Below are positions 32,536 through 43,959 of a DNA stretch of 64,000 bases, piece by piece. The position numbers and the translations under genes are program-made. This DNA is from Azolla caroliniana (lineage: Eukaryota; Polypodiophyta). The notes beneath the pieces were generated by a model. The model had not been told where the DNA came from and searched no databases. It saw only the letters and a list, made by a program, of their open reading frames with translations. The stretch spans positions 17,112,001 to 17,176,000 of the forward strand of contig JBHGNT010000014.1 in NCBI GenBank assembly GCA_043228905.1, written 5' to 3'. The first letter of the stretch is position 1. Each line of letters starts with the position of its first letter.

Positions 32536-32880
32536 TCCAGAGGGACAGTGTGAATATGGGCATTTATACACCCGTATTCGACACTCCCTCGTAATGGGCG
32601 TATACACTAAGGAGAGGATTGTAGTATAAAACAGGAGAAACAAGTTATAGAAAAAGATGCTAGGATAGATCGGCTTATAGTCGAATCGTTGACGACCAAA
32701 AGAAACAGGGGTCGAATCGGCTGGTTCGAGTGCAGAGGCCGATTCAGCTGTCAAGGCTGATTTTTTGAAGCTATCTCTGTTGTCTGACTCGATCATACTG
32801 ATTTCTCCTTAAGCCCATCTGGTCCCGAAGTGACTGGAACTGGTCAACTGTGAGACACTTAGTCATCCCGTCTAATATGT
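32536..32880 (-). pseudogene. Copia H, left part: RNase H tail, 3' untranslated region, LTR start
   Basis: Minus-strand 32880-32780 encodes the last residues of Copia RNase H (DGMTKCLTVDQFQSLRDQMG). A purine tract (ACGAGGGAG) and the first 48 bp of an LTR (32583 down to 32536) follow, then PPR sequence. The rest of this copy is at 43960-44590, on the far side of Copia X. The Leu-rich open frame 32992-32771 that looks secreted is a chance product of this junction. Confidence 0.75.
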
Positions 32881-33474
32881 TGTCTGTAAGGATCTCTGAT
32901 CGGCCACAACCGGTTTGCTCTTGTGCGTATGCAGATGCAAAGATTAAGAATGACAGTACACAGACAAAAGAATAACGTAAGTACAGAGACACAGGATGTT
33001 ATGTGGAAAACCCTGAATGGAAAAACCATGGGAGCCTAGAGACTCTGAACTAGATCACTATTAGTAAGAGGAATACAATAAGAAACTACAAGGCACCGAC
33101 CTTGAGTTCGTCTTCATCTAAGAGATGGCTATGGAGAAATTACTCACTCTCACTCTCTTATACTCTCTTAGTTACAGAGGCAACAACCAATAGTAACTAT
33201 GCACAACAATAATCAACAACTATTTTCTAACTACTTGCCCTAAGTATATTTATACTCTTATACAAGTTGGGCTATTTACAAATATAGCCCATTAAGGGCA
33301 CAATGAGGCTACTTACAATTATAGCCCCGAATTGGCTTTGACAGATTTAGATTCGATTTTTGGCCACGACCAAATCGAACAATTGGTTTGATTTTTCTGC
33401 TGTCAACGGATTTGGTTCTTCCTTTTCTTCAACTCGTGCTCCTCTTCCCATCCGAAGGGACTTGTTACCTAACA
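32881..33474 (-). repeat. 3' LTR of Copia X (594 bp)
   Basis: It aligns with 43197-43959 along most of its length, including the AGTAAGAGGAATACAATAAG, CCCTAAGTATATTTATACTC and GTTACCTAACA segments. Confidence 0.82.
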
Positions 33475-35762
33475 AACTCCCCATTTACTCCAGCATGGGG
33501 TGTTTTGTTAGTCCGATTTGTCTTCGACATGCATCCAACTTTTCGGCCGACAACACCTTCATTAGCATGTCCGACCCATTCTCCGTTGTATGTACCTTCA
33601 CTGAGCAATCTCCTTCTCTTCTATCTGTTCCTGGAGCCAATGGTATCTCCTCTGGATATGCTTGGTCCTCGAGTGGTAGGCAACATTCTTCGCAAGGTGG
33701 ATGGCACTTTGGTTGTCGCAATAGAGTCAGAATTCTTCTTGTCAAATTCCCAGATCACTGATAAACTGCATCCAAATTATCTCCTGGTCGGTTTCTGCAA
33801 AAGCCATGTACTCCGCTTCCATGGTTGACAATGTCATTGCCTTCTGTAGCCTCGATTTCCATGAGACAGCTCATTAGCCGACATGTCCAAATCAGTATAA
33901 CCTTCCAATATGGGGTTACCTAAAGCTTAATCAGAGGCACACGCTCGAGGTGCCTCTCAAGTACCGAAGTATCCATTTCACTGCAACCTAATTCTCTCTT
34001 CCGGGATTTGCTCATATACCAGCTAACGACTCCGATAGCATATGCGATGTCTGGCCTAGTGCAAACCATTGCATACATCAGGCTTCTGATTGTTGAGGCG
34101 TATGGGACCTTGCTCATCTCAGCCACGTATTCGGACATTGACTTCCAGACAACTTACTCTTTGTTGATAATGTCGAACCAACTAGTTTTACATTTTGCAT
34201 GTTGAACCTCTAGAGCACCTTTGTCACATATTTCTCCTGTGACAACCATAACAACTTCTTTGTTCGGTCTTGGAGAATGTGCATACCCAGTATCTACTTT
34301 GCCGGACCCATATCCTTCATCGCAAACGACTTGCTCAAGGCCTTCTTCACGCTTTCGATATTCTTCGGGTCCTGTCCAACAATTAGCATATCATCAACAT
34401 ACAACAGGAGGATGAGAAAGTCTCCTCCATCATATTTCTTAACAAAGACACAATGGTCGGCTTGTGTCTTCTTGAAACCATGATCCACCATGAAGGATTC
34501 AAACTTTTGGTACCATTGTCGGGGAGCCTGCTTCAATTCGTAAAGGCACTTCCTCAACCGGCACACCAGATTCTCCTTTCCTTTCTCCATGAATCCCTCC
34601 GATTGATGCATGTATATTTCCTCTTCGAGATCGCCATGCAGAAACATCGTCTTGACATTCAATTTTTCGACTTCGAGATTCATACTGACTGCTATGCTCA
34701 TCACTGTTTGGATGGATGCCATCTTCACTACCGGGGCAAATATTTCGTCGAAATCCACACACTTCTTCTATTGAAAGCCTTTCACCACGATTCGGACTTT
34801 GAATCTGGGTGGATTCCCACCATCTCAAGGTTTCAACTTGTATACCCACTTATTTCAGAGTTCCTTCTTTCCTTTCGGCAACTCCATTAATTCACATATG
34901 TGGTTCTCATGTAGAGAAATCATTTCTTCCTGCATGGCACTTAACCACTTTCTGTTGTGGGTGTCCCTCTTCGCTTCCTCGAAGCTTTCCAGCTCCCCCT
35001 TGTTGGTTAGCAACACGTATTCTTTATCCCGAAATTTCTGGGGGAGGGTATCTCCTTCCCCTGCTTTCTTCAGCTAGCTCACTAGGTCCTTCCTCTTCTC
35101 CTTCGGCTAGTTTGTCGTCCGATTAAGAGTCGACTAATCCTTCCTCTTTGGATCCAATCGAGTGCTTGCCTGTCGATCCAGCTCCGAGTTTGACTTCATG
35201 TCTGAATCCGACTCCCGACTGGTCTCTGACCGATCCGACTCCTAGTTTGAATTCGGTCGACTCCTCCAGTTCTTTAGTTGGTGTTCGACTTCCGATTGGC
35301 CAGGAGGACATATCTGACTTCTCTTTCTCCCAATGGGCGATTTCCTTTTCTTCCATAAAGACAATGTCTCAACTCCGGATCACTTTCTTCTCGGCTAAAT
35401 CCCATAGCCGATAGCCGAATTTGTTGTCACCATATCCGAGAAATATGCATGGCGGAGTTTTTGGATCCAGTTTTCCCCTAAGGTCCTTAGCAACATGCAC
35501 GTAGGCAAGACAACCGAACACCCTCAAATGTTAGTGCGAGACGTCCTTGTCGGTCCACACTCTTTGTGGAATATCTCTGTCCAAGGGTGTTGAGGGTGAT
35601 CTGTTGATCACATACACTGTCGTCATCAACGCCTCAGCCCAAAACGTCTTGGACAACTTGACATGTGCTAACATACTCTGGACCCTCTCCATGATGGTCC
35701 AGTTCATCCTCTCAGCCAACACTTTGAACTCTGGAGTCTTCGACACGGTGTACTTCAGTTGG
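33475..35762 (-). pseudogene. Copia X pol, second half: integrase core end, reverse transcriptase, RNase H
   Basis: On the minus strand 35746-35531 encodes the integrase segment with ERMNWTIMERVQSM, where the family has its catalytic Glu. 34900-34294 holds the polymerase (KTMFLHGDLEEEIYMHQ, YVDDMLIVG). 34138-33920 and 33745-33485 hold RNase H pieces ending in a typical Copia C-terminus. Frameshifts separate them. The sequence continues the integrase started at 41510 with reading frame preserved across the Gypsy insertion. Confidence 0.82.
35758..35762. repeat. Target-site duplication of Gypsy Y, left copy (GTTGG)
   Basis: GTTGG matches GTTGT at 41510-41514 in four of five bases. Confidence 0.7.
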
Positions 35763-35886
35763 TGTCATGAATACATAAGCATCATGGCCTCACTTGGGCT
35801 TGAACCCAAGACCTTGTAATACATAATCAAGAACCTAACCAAAATAATAAAAGCTACTTCTTATAATAGATTGATTATTGTAAATG

Positions 35887-35904
35887 TTCTGGAACATTCT
35901 AGAA
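35887..35904 (+). promoter_or_regulatory. Heat-shock element in Gypsy Y 5' LTR
   Basis: TTCtgGAAcaTTCtaGAA is four perfect alternating units of the heat-shock factor consensus, 62 bp upstream of the TATA box at 35966-35973. Confidence 0.8.
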
Positions 35905-35965
35905 CATCTTAGAATATTCTAGGTCTAGAACATCTTAGAAATCGCTAGGCTATTCTATAGGAACC

Positions 35966-35973
35966 TATAAATA
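35966..35973 (+). promoter_or_regulatory. TATA box of Gypsy Y 5' LTR
   Basis: TATAAATA within AACCTATAAATATGGAC, conserved at 41304-41311 in the 3' LTR. Confidence 0.65.
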
Positions 35974-36180
35974 TGGACATACAATTCTTCTCAAACCAAT
36001 TTGAATCAACATTAGTCTTAAGCTTTCGTCACCTTTCTTGTATCCATCTTCATTCTATCTTACTAATACATTCATTCTTCTCTTATCACTTCATTTCTCT
36101 CTTCTCGTTATCTCTTTACATCTTTCGTCTACCACTCTATCCTTTCTCTTGGTTTTGACAGTTTTATTTGAATTCTCTTA

Positions 36181-36181
<1 letters not shown>

Positions 36182-36232
<51 letters not shown>
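36182..36232. repeat. (CT)n microsatellite in Gypsy Y leader
   Basis: About 25 uninterrupted CT units lie between the 5' LTR and gag. Confidence 0.95.
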
Positions 36233-36238
<6 letters not shown>

Positions 36239-36258
36239 CTCTATAAACATCACGAAAC

Positions 36259-37421
36259 ATGGTTGCCATCAACTCGGAAAAATATCTCACCCTTATTGCA
36301 GAAATGGAGAATATTAAATCCAAGTTCGCATCTCTTGAATTAGAGAATCAATGTCTTCTTGGGGATCTACAAAAGGTTACTATTGAGAAGCAACAACAAG
36401 AAGAAGAGTTTACACGACAGGTGCAACAATTAGAATCGACAATTGTAATTTTACAACAACAAAGGGTCGAAGGTCAAGAAGTATTAAGGAGCCCAAAATC
36501 AGTCTCCCATCTAAATTCGATGATTCAAGGGCGCATTTCTGAGGTTTCTTGAATCAAGTGCGATTGGTAATCCAAATGCATCCCACTCGTTATCCAACAG
36601 ATGCATCACAAGTCGAGTTAGTGGGCACCTTATTGATTGGCATAGCATTGTCATGGTTTGCTCCATTACTAGAGACAAATTCTCCTATACTGCATAATTT
36701 CGAGGAGTTTGTCAAAGAATTTAAGGCTTGCTTCGGAGATACAGATGGGGCAAGAACAATAATCAACAAGATTCGTACACTACGTCAAGGTGATCAACCA
36801 GCCTCAACATATGCAGCTAATTTTTGTCTCATCGCAAGCGATATTCCTTGGGATGAAAAAGCCCTAATGGAGCAATTTTGTTCCAGTCTTTGTAGTGATG
36901 TGAAGGACTTACTTCTTACCTTCCCCGAGGATCCAAAATCACTTACAGAAGCTATTAGTCGAGCAATACAATGTGATAATCGTCTTTTTGAGCATTGATG
37001 TGAGCGACAACAACAAATAACAAGATCAAGATACACACCAACTTATACATTAGTAATGACACAATCGTCTCCAAGGCAAACATATAGCCTTGCTTCAACC
37101 CGAAGGCAAACACGTAGCCCAACCCCAATGGATAGGCCGACACCCATGGAGATCGATATGACCCAACGTCAAGGACCATTGTTGGATGAAGAGAAGCAAC
37201 GACGCCGAGCAAACCATCGGTGCTTATATTGCAAAGGTTCAGGACATATAGCCATTCATTGCTCCTGTAGGCCGAGACGTCAAGTAAATCAAATTCACTA
37301 TGACAATAAAAATGAGTCTAACATTTTAGAAGCACTTAGTGATTCTAATATTATGAATAATCCACCCTTGTCCAATAAATTTGAAGTCCTAAGCCAATTA
37401 GAAGAGGAGTCAAACGAATAA
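36259..37421 (+). pseudogene. Gypsy Y gag with zinc knuckle, frame-broken
   Basis: The first frame (36259-36552) is 97 residues and largely coiled coil with many Gln and Glu. A frame change near 36545 leads to the conserved Ty3 gag helical domain (36549-36998, 149 residues, with ALSWFAPLLE and FVKEFKACFGD). A stop at 36996-36998 separates it from 37056-37421, which holds the CCHC knuckle CLYCKGSGHIAIHC. Together they represent one gag gene in three pieces. Confidence 0.85.
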
Positions 37422-37447
37422 GTCCGACCAAAATAGGAGCCATTTGG

Positions 37448-39277
37448 TTGGACAACCCTAGCTCAGTACAACCTAGTGTAGGTTCCATTTCATCCAAGCA
37501 TGTTAGTAGAGTCTTCTCAGCCCAAGTACAAGTTAGGACACCAAGTTGCCAACTTCATGTCCAAGCCCTCTTAGATACCGGAGCCGATTCTTGTTTCATG
37601 GATAGAGATTTTACCCAAAAACATCAAATATCCTTGCACACACTTCCTTGCCCAGTTTCCGTAGTAGTGATTGATGGACATCCCATAGCTTCCGGGAAGT
37701 TATTCGAAGAGTCAGAGCCAATACACATACTCTTAGGTGATTTAGGATGTGTAGTTTCCTTTAATATAATCTGTAGCCTCGAGCATCCAATTGTCCTTGG
37801 TTTGCATTGGTTCGAGCTACATAACCCACGAATAGATTGGAGGAGGCGAGAAATTTGGTGCCCTTCTGTAGAAAACATCATTGCTAAGGATCAAACCCAG
37901 GAGTATTCCCTGAAAGAATATAGTTCTACCAGTGCACCATCTCCTTTTCACCAAATCTCAACCATCACATTGCAACAATTATTTCAAGTGGGAGGAAAGG
38001 AGGAACTTTTCTTATTTGGAATATCAGTGACACCTTCTAGTGCGACTCAGGTGAATCCAGACATCCAAATTCCCGAAAAATATCAAGAATATGCTGATGT
38101 TTTCGACAAAGTCAAAGCTAGTGTACTTCCAAAGCATCGGCCATACGATTGTCCCATTGACCTCCAAACAGGAAAAGAGCCACCGTGGGGTCCGATCTAC
38201 AATCTATCGTCAACTGAGCTTGAGGTTCTTCGAGAATACATTGAGGAGAATCTTGCACATGGGTTTATTCGACATTCAAAATCTCCAGCCGGTGCTCCTA
38301 TATTTTTTGTGAAGAAAAAGGACGGATCGCTTCGTTTGGTCGTGGACTATCGGGGATTAAATAAAGTCACCATAAGAAATAGGTATGCTCTTCCTTTAAT
38401 CTCTAGTCTTTTAGAGTGCATTGGTGGGGCAAAACATTTTACAAAGATTGATTTAAGGGGTGCATATAATCTTGTTCCCATTCGACTGGGGGATGAGTGG
38501 AAAACGACATTTCGCACTCGGTATGGTCATTTCAAGTATACAGTCATGCCTTTCGGGCTCACAAATGCACCCGTAGTTTTCCAACATATGGCAAATGACA
38601 TTTTCTGGGATTTTCTGGATATCTTTTTGATAATCTATTTAGATGATCTGTTGATTTACTCTAAAACACAAGAGGAGCATGATATACATGTCCGGAAAGT
38701 ACTTGAACGCTTAAGAAAGTATGGTCTATATGCCAAACTTGAGAAGTGTAGTTTTGACAGCGAACAAGTCGAATTCTTGGGTTATACTATTTCATCTAAG
38801 GGTATCTTCATGGATCCAGCAAAAGTCAAAACAATATTGGAATGGCAACCCCCACGTTCTGTTCAAGACATCCAATGTTTCCTCGGATTTGCTAACTTAT
38901 ATCGCAAATTCATACGAAATTATTCAAAGATCGTGTTGCCTCTCACCCAACTCACCAAGAAGAATCAAGTGTTTGTTTGGACTATTGAAGCAGACACAAC
39001 TTTTACTCAGCTCAAAGAGGCATTCACATCAGCTCCTATATTAGCACATATTGATCCCGAAAAGCCATTTACCATTGAAGCGGATGCGTCAGAGTTTGCA
39101 TTGGGGAGTATCCTATCCCAACCAGGCAAGGACAGGAAGTCCAATCCAATCATGTTTCACTCGAGAAAATTTACTACTGCGGAGATAAACTATGAGGTGA
39201 ATGACAAGGAGTTACTAGCTGTGGTTGACTATTTTGAGCAATGGCAACATTCTTGGAAGGATCGCCTCATCAAATAA
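37448..39277 (+). pseudogene. Gypsy Y pol, first part: protease, reverse transcriptase, RNase H start
   Basis: The frame is 609 residues. An LDTGAD protease site is near residue 43. Reverse transcriptase includes FFVKKKDGSLRLVVDYRGLN (about 290-309), MPFGLTNAP and the catalytic YLDD near 397. RNase H begins near IEADASEFALGSIL with the expected catalytic Asp. The frame ends early in RNase H at 39277 through a one-base shift; coding similarity continues in another frame with a TGA at 39322-39324. Confidence 0.92.
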
Positions 39278-39324
39278 TCATTTATAGTGATCACAAAAAT
39301 CTTACATATTTTCAAATGGCTTGA

Positions 39325-40650
39325 GTGTTAAATAGGAGACAAGCTCGGTGGACACAGTTTCTAACTCGTTTTGATTTCAAGATCGTTTTCCGCCCCGGGA
39401 AGCAACAAGGGAAGCCAGATGCTCTATCTCGACGTTCATATCTCGCACCTCGACTTGGAGATCCGGCCTTCGACAACCAAAAGAAAATTCTACTAGGACC
39501 ATCAAAGCTACAAGCAACAACAGTTTATTTGACGCCGCTTGATTCATGCCTTGTTGATACTATTCGGCAACAACTTCACTCTGATGATTTCGCTAAGGAT
39601 GTCTCAGCCCACATTAGTCCAAGTCATGCATCTTGCTCCACATTGCAAGATTCATCTCAACATTATCAGGAATTCAAGTGGCAAGATGGCTTACTCTTTT
39701 ACAAGAATCTCCTTTATGTCCTTGATGGATCACCCCACCTTCAAGTATTACAGCATTGTCCTGATGCCCCTATGGCTGGACATTTTGGTATTGCCAAGAC
39801 CATGAAGTTGGTGAAGCGCTCGTTTTGGTGGCCTCATTTGCAAAAATTTGTCGAAGATTATGTTCGTACATGTGACACATGTTGTCGAGCCAAAATACCT
39901 AGGCATCATCCTTATGGCTTGTTACAACCATTACCGCCTCCAACCAAGCCATGGCAGTCTATTTCTATGGCTTTCATTACGGATCTGCCACCTTCAAAAG
40001 GATTTGATACCATTTTAACAGTATTGGATCAGTTTGCCAAGATGGCACACTTTTTACCATGTGTAAAGAGTATCAATAGTCAGGAAACCGCAGATATCGT
40101 TATGCGTGAAGTATTTCGCCATCATGGTCTTCCAGACGATATAATTACTGATCGTGGTCCTCAATTTATCTCTCACTTTTGGAACCACCTATGGACAGGC
40201 CTCAAAATCTCCTGCAAACTCTCTTCGGCTTATCATCCACAAACCAATGGACAAACAGAGCGCACAAATCAAATGCTCGAGCAATATCTTCGATGCTTCA
40301 TCAGTTATCAACAAGATGATTGGAGCAATATTCTACATCTTGTTGAGTTTGCATACAATAACACTGTACACTCTTCTACCAAGGTTACACCTTTCTTTGC
40401 CTACACCGGTAAACATCCTCGATGGTGTATCTTGGATCTTCCCAAGGTCACACGAAACCCTAGTGCTGAGCATCATCTTCATCGACTACATCGAATCCAG
40501 TTAGCGTTATCTTCACATCTTCAAACAACTCAAGCACAACATAAGACCAACGCCAATCACCATCGTCTTAAGTCTCCTTTTAAGGTTGGTTGCTTCGTCA
40601 TCACATCAAGACTACCCAACCATGTGAGAAGCTCGATTATCAACGCTTAG
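39325..40650 (+). pseudogene. Gypsy Y pol, second part: RNase H end and integrase
   Basis: The 441-residue frame opens just after an in-frame TGA. It starts with the LNRRQARW segment that ends Gypsy RNase H. The integrase HHCC zinc-binding site follows (HFGIAKTMKLVKRSFWW with CDTCCRAK), then the catalytic acidic residues in the contexts ITDRGPQF and QTNGQTER. It has no natural start codon and is a piece of the larger pol gene. Confidence 0.9.
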
Positions 40651-41015
40651 GTCCTTTTCTCATCATTGTGCGTATTAACAATGCCACCTTTCGTCTTAAT
40701 CTTCCAGCACACATGCGGCTTCACCTAGTCTTTCATAGCTCTCTTTTGGAACCTTGTCACACCTCTTCTATTCCTAATCGTGTCGTGCCACCTCCGCCCT
40801 CTGTCCAACTTGTTGACGGCCTTGAATACGAGGTAGCTGCTATTCTTGATTCAAAGATTTTGCAGAATTAGCTCTATTATCTAGTTGATTGGGTTGGCTA
40901 TCCTCCGAGTGATCGCAGTTGGGAACCCGTCAATAATGTTTCTAATGCTCAAGCTCTTGTCAAAGACTTCCATCGATGTTATCCAAACAAACCTAGCCCT
41001 ACATTGTTAACGACG
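40590..41015 (+). pseudogene. Gypsy Y pol C-terminus with chromodomain
   Basis: In this frame the post-integrase GPF-type region is followed, after a TAG at 40869-40871, by a chromodomain core near 40872-40990 (LVDWVGYPPSDRSWEPV). Chromodomains in these elements steer integration toward modified histones. This feature places Gypsy Y among chromoviruses. Confidence 0.82.
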
Positions 41016-41047
41016 ACTTCCACTCGTCGTTCTCGAAGGGGAGATAG

Positions 41048-41509
41048 TGTCATGAATACATAAGCATCATGGCTTCACTTGGGCTTGAACCCAAAACCTT
41101 GTAATATATAATCAAGAACCTAACCATTAGGATAGCATATGATTATATAAAATGATAAAAACTACTTCTTATAATAGATTGATTATTGTAAATGTTCTGG
41201 AACATTCTAGAACATTCTAGAATATCCTAGAACATCTTAGAATATTCTAGGTCTAGAACATTCTAGAACATTATAGAAATCACTAGGCTATTCTATAGGA
41301 ACCTATAAATATGGACATACAATTCTTCTTAAACCAATTCGAATCAACACCAGTCTCAAGCTTTCGTCACCTTTCTTGTATCCATCTTGTATCCATCTTC
41401 ATTCTATCTTACTAATACATTCATTCTTCTCTTATCACTTCATTCCTCTCTTCTCGTTATCTCTTTACATCTTTCGTCTACCACTCTATCCTTTCTCTTG
41501 GTTCTAACA
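41048..41509 (+). repeat. 3' LTR of Gypsy Y (462 bp)
   Basis: It starts TGTCATGAATACAT and ends TTCTAACA, followed by GTTGT. It is 64 bp longer than the 5' LTR. Confidence 0.9.
41195..41222 (+). promoter_or_regulatory. Six-unit heat-shock element in Gypsy Y 3' LTR
   Basis: TTC and GAA alternate six times at exact 5-bp spacing from 41195 to 41222, with more partial units to about 41280. The TATA box follows at 41304-41311. Confidence 0.8.
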
Positions 41510-41514
41510 GTTGT

Positions 41515-43196
41515 ATTCCCTTCGCTCGGAAGTATTCTTCGAACGGTCCTCAGTATTCTCCTCTATTATCCGCTCAGACTGTTTTCAATTTCCGAACGGT
41601 CTCCCTCTTGGCTCTTGCTTGGAACTCCTTGAAGACTGACAAAACGTGGTCCTTGGTCTCCAATACGGAAGCCCACAACTTCTGAGTACAATCATCAATA
41701 AAGGTCACAAAATATTGTGAACCGGCATGTGACTTAGTGTCTATGTAGCATACATTGGTATGCACGAGTTCCTGTGGCATTCTCTTCCTTGTCGGGGGCC
41801 TAGTTCGGAAGGAGGTTCTATTCTGCTTGCCGACCAAGCAATCGGTGCACCTCTCAAGTTGCATGTTCTTCACCTCCAGAATGAGTTTATCATTGGCAAG
41901 TTCACTTCCTCCTGACAGTGTCGACTGCCACATTCACTTCCTCCCAATATATTTGGGCATGCATTAGATACAATGTGTTGGTTTTCCGGCCTCTAACCAC
42001 AATAATGCTCCTTTTGCAAAACTTTATGACGTCGTTGTGGATGCTACCGGTGTAGCCTTCGTCATCTAGTTGACCGGCCAATATCAAATTTAGTCGAACT
42101 TCCAGAACGTGTCGAACATCCTTCAAAACTAGTTAGCACTCGGTCAACGTCACCTGACACACATCTCCTATGCCAACAATTCGGCATGCTCCTTCATTTC
42201 CCATCTTTACAAGAGCGTGGTCTCCGTCCTTGTACGATGAGAAGCACTTTCGATCAAGGGTTAGGTGAAACAATGCACCCGAATCAACCACCCATGTTGA
42301 TTCTTCGCCAGCGAGGTCAACTTCATTTTGTTCACTAATGAACAACAACTCCTCTTCACTCGTAGCGATTGTTGAGGTGTTATTGCTATCCAGGATTTTC
42401 TTCAGCTCTACACCATCAATTCCCCCTTCCTCTTTCCGGAAGTGTCGACAATATTTTTGGAAGTCCCCCGGCTTCCCACAATAGAAGCACGTGGGCCTCC
42501 CCCTTGACTTTGACCCAATCCCCAACTTTTCCTGATTCTGGGGACTTCTATTTCAACCTCTTCCCCAATTTTTGTCACTTTCTGTGACTAAGGCCTTTGG
42601 GTCAGCAATTGCTGCTCTATCCTTCAGGCGAGCTTCTTCATTCAACAAGTTTGACTTCACCTTCTCTAGGGATAAGTGTTTCCTTTCTGGTTCAGCATTT
42701 CCCAATGTGACGAGTGTCTCCCAACTATCTGGAAGGGATCTCAACAATAATATTGCTAATACCTCGTCGTCCAGAGGTACTTTTAGAGAGGTGGTTTGAT
42801 TGATCAATCCCTGGAAGGCGTCAGGTGCTCCGCCATGCTGGAGCCATCCTGATACCGGAGTCTCACGATCTTCCTAAACACTAAGACTCTGTGGACAACG
42901 TTCTTGTTCTTGAAAATAATGTCAATCTTCTCCCACAGGACATCCGCCTTGTTCTCCTCATTGAAGTTGTTGTATAGACTCATGTCTATAAAACATCTTA
43001 TGTATGTTGCTGCCTTCAAGTGCATGACTTCCCAAGTCGATGCATCAATCTTGTTCGTTTTGGTCTTACCATATTGCACCAACAACCATAAATCTTTGCA
43101 CACCAACATGTCCCTCATCTTTGACTTCCACACTAAATAGTTGGAGTTGGTTAGTTTGAACATGCCGCCAAATGAGTCTTCCATCTCTCTGATACT
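41515..43196 (-). pseudogene. Copia X gag, protease and integrase start
   Basis: Gag starts at the ATG near 43183 (MEDSFGGMFKLTNSNYLVW), 14 bp past the primer-like site. The knuckle CFYCGKPGDFQKYC lies near 42470-42510, the protease-like WVVDSGALFHL near 42280, and the pre-integrase and integrase start at 41933-41574 (CTDCLVGKQNRTSF, VTFIDDCTQKLW). Four frames are involved, separated by indels. The downstream half is at 35762-33475. Confidence 0.83.
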
Positions 43197-43959
43197 TGTT
43201 TGTAAGGATCGCTGACCGGCCACAACCGGTTCGCTCTTGTGCGTATGTGGATACAAAGATTGAGAATGACAGTACACAAACAACAAATAACAAAAGTACA
43301 AAGACACAAGATGTTTACGTGGAAAACCCTGAATGGGAAAAACCATGAGAACCCACAGACTTCGAACTAGATCTCTATCAGTAAGAGGAATACAATAAGA
43401 AACTGCAGTAACTATGCAGTTCCTTATTGTATTCCTCTTACTCTCTTACACTCTCTTAGTTACAGAGGAAACAACCAGTAGTAACTATGCACAACAATAA
43501 TCAACAATAACTATTTTCTAACTATTTACCCTAAGTATATTTATACTCATTACAAGTTGGGCTATTATATAGGCACCGACCTTGACTTCTTCACTCTCAC
43601 TCTCTTACACTCTCTTAGTTATAGAGGCAACAACCAGTAGTAACTATGCACAACAATAATCAACAACAACTATTTTCTAACTACTTACCCTAAGTATGTT
43701 TATACTCATATACAAGTTGGGCTATTTACAAATATAGCCCACTAAGGGCACAATGAGGTTATTTACAATTATATCCCCGAGTTGCCTTCGACCGATTCGG
43801 CTATTTGCCGAATCGATTCAGATTCGATTTTTGGCCATGACCAAATCGAACAATCGATTTGATTTTTTGGCCTCGGCCAAGTTGTTGTCAACTAATTTGG
43901 TTCTCCTTTTTCTTCGACTCGTGCTCCTCTTCCCATTCGGAGGGACCTGTTACCTAACA
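43197..43959 (-). repeat. 5' LTR of Copia X (763 bp, with internal duplication)
   Basis: It matches the 594-bp LTR at 32881-33474 but carries about 170 extra bases from a duplicated TTACACTCTCTTAGTTA...AACAATAATCAACAA segment (about 43440-43570 and 43600-43700). Confidence 0.82.

Larger units (their letters stand above)
35763..36160 (+). repeat. 5' LTR of Gypsy Y (398 bp)
   Basis: It is the same as the 3' LTR except for two missing blocks totalling 64 bp, one around 35840 and one within the GTTCTAGAA-rich stretch. Confidence 0.9.
35763..41509 (+). mobile_element. Gypsy Y: chromodomain-type Ty3/Gypsy element nested in Copia X
   Basis: LTRs are 35763-36160 and 41048-41509, both starting TGTCATGAATACAT. 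A purine tract (AAGGGGAGATAG) directly precedes the 3' LTR. Internal order is gag, CCHC knuckle, protease, reverse transcriptase, RNase H, integrase, chromodomain, the order of chromoviruses. Near-perfect 5-bp duplications flank it, and removing the element plus one duplication restores the Copia X integrase reading frame. At least four frame breaks or stops inside gag and pol make this copy non-autonomous. A primer site directly after the 5' LTR is not obvious. Confidence 0.93.
32881..43959 (-). mobile_element. Copia X: Copia element nested in Copia H and hosting a Gypsy element
   Basis: LTRs 32881-33474 and 43197-43959 share starts (TGTCTGTAAGGATC or TGTTTGTAAGGATC) and end (CCTAACA). A primer-like site (AGTATCAGAG on the minus strand) follows the right LTR at about 43187-43196. 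Coding remnants run gag, knuckle, protease, integrase, reverse transcriptase, RNase H on the minus strand. The integrase is interrupted by the Gypsy element at 35763-41509. Flanks differ (TATGT and TTCTC), but the RNase H of Copia H continues across the element, proving the nesting. Many frameshifts show it is inactive. Confidence 0.85.

Noticed and set aside
32771-32992. 73-codon frame that looks like a secreted Cys-containing peptide with a signal sequence
   Set aside because: A similar N-terminus recurs in the other LTR at 43066-43293, and the C-terminal half is Copia RNase H. It is an LTR/host junction product.
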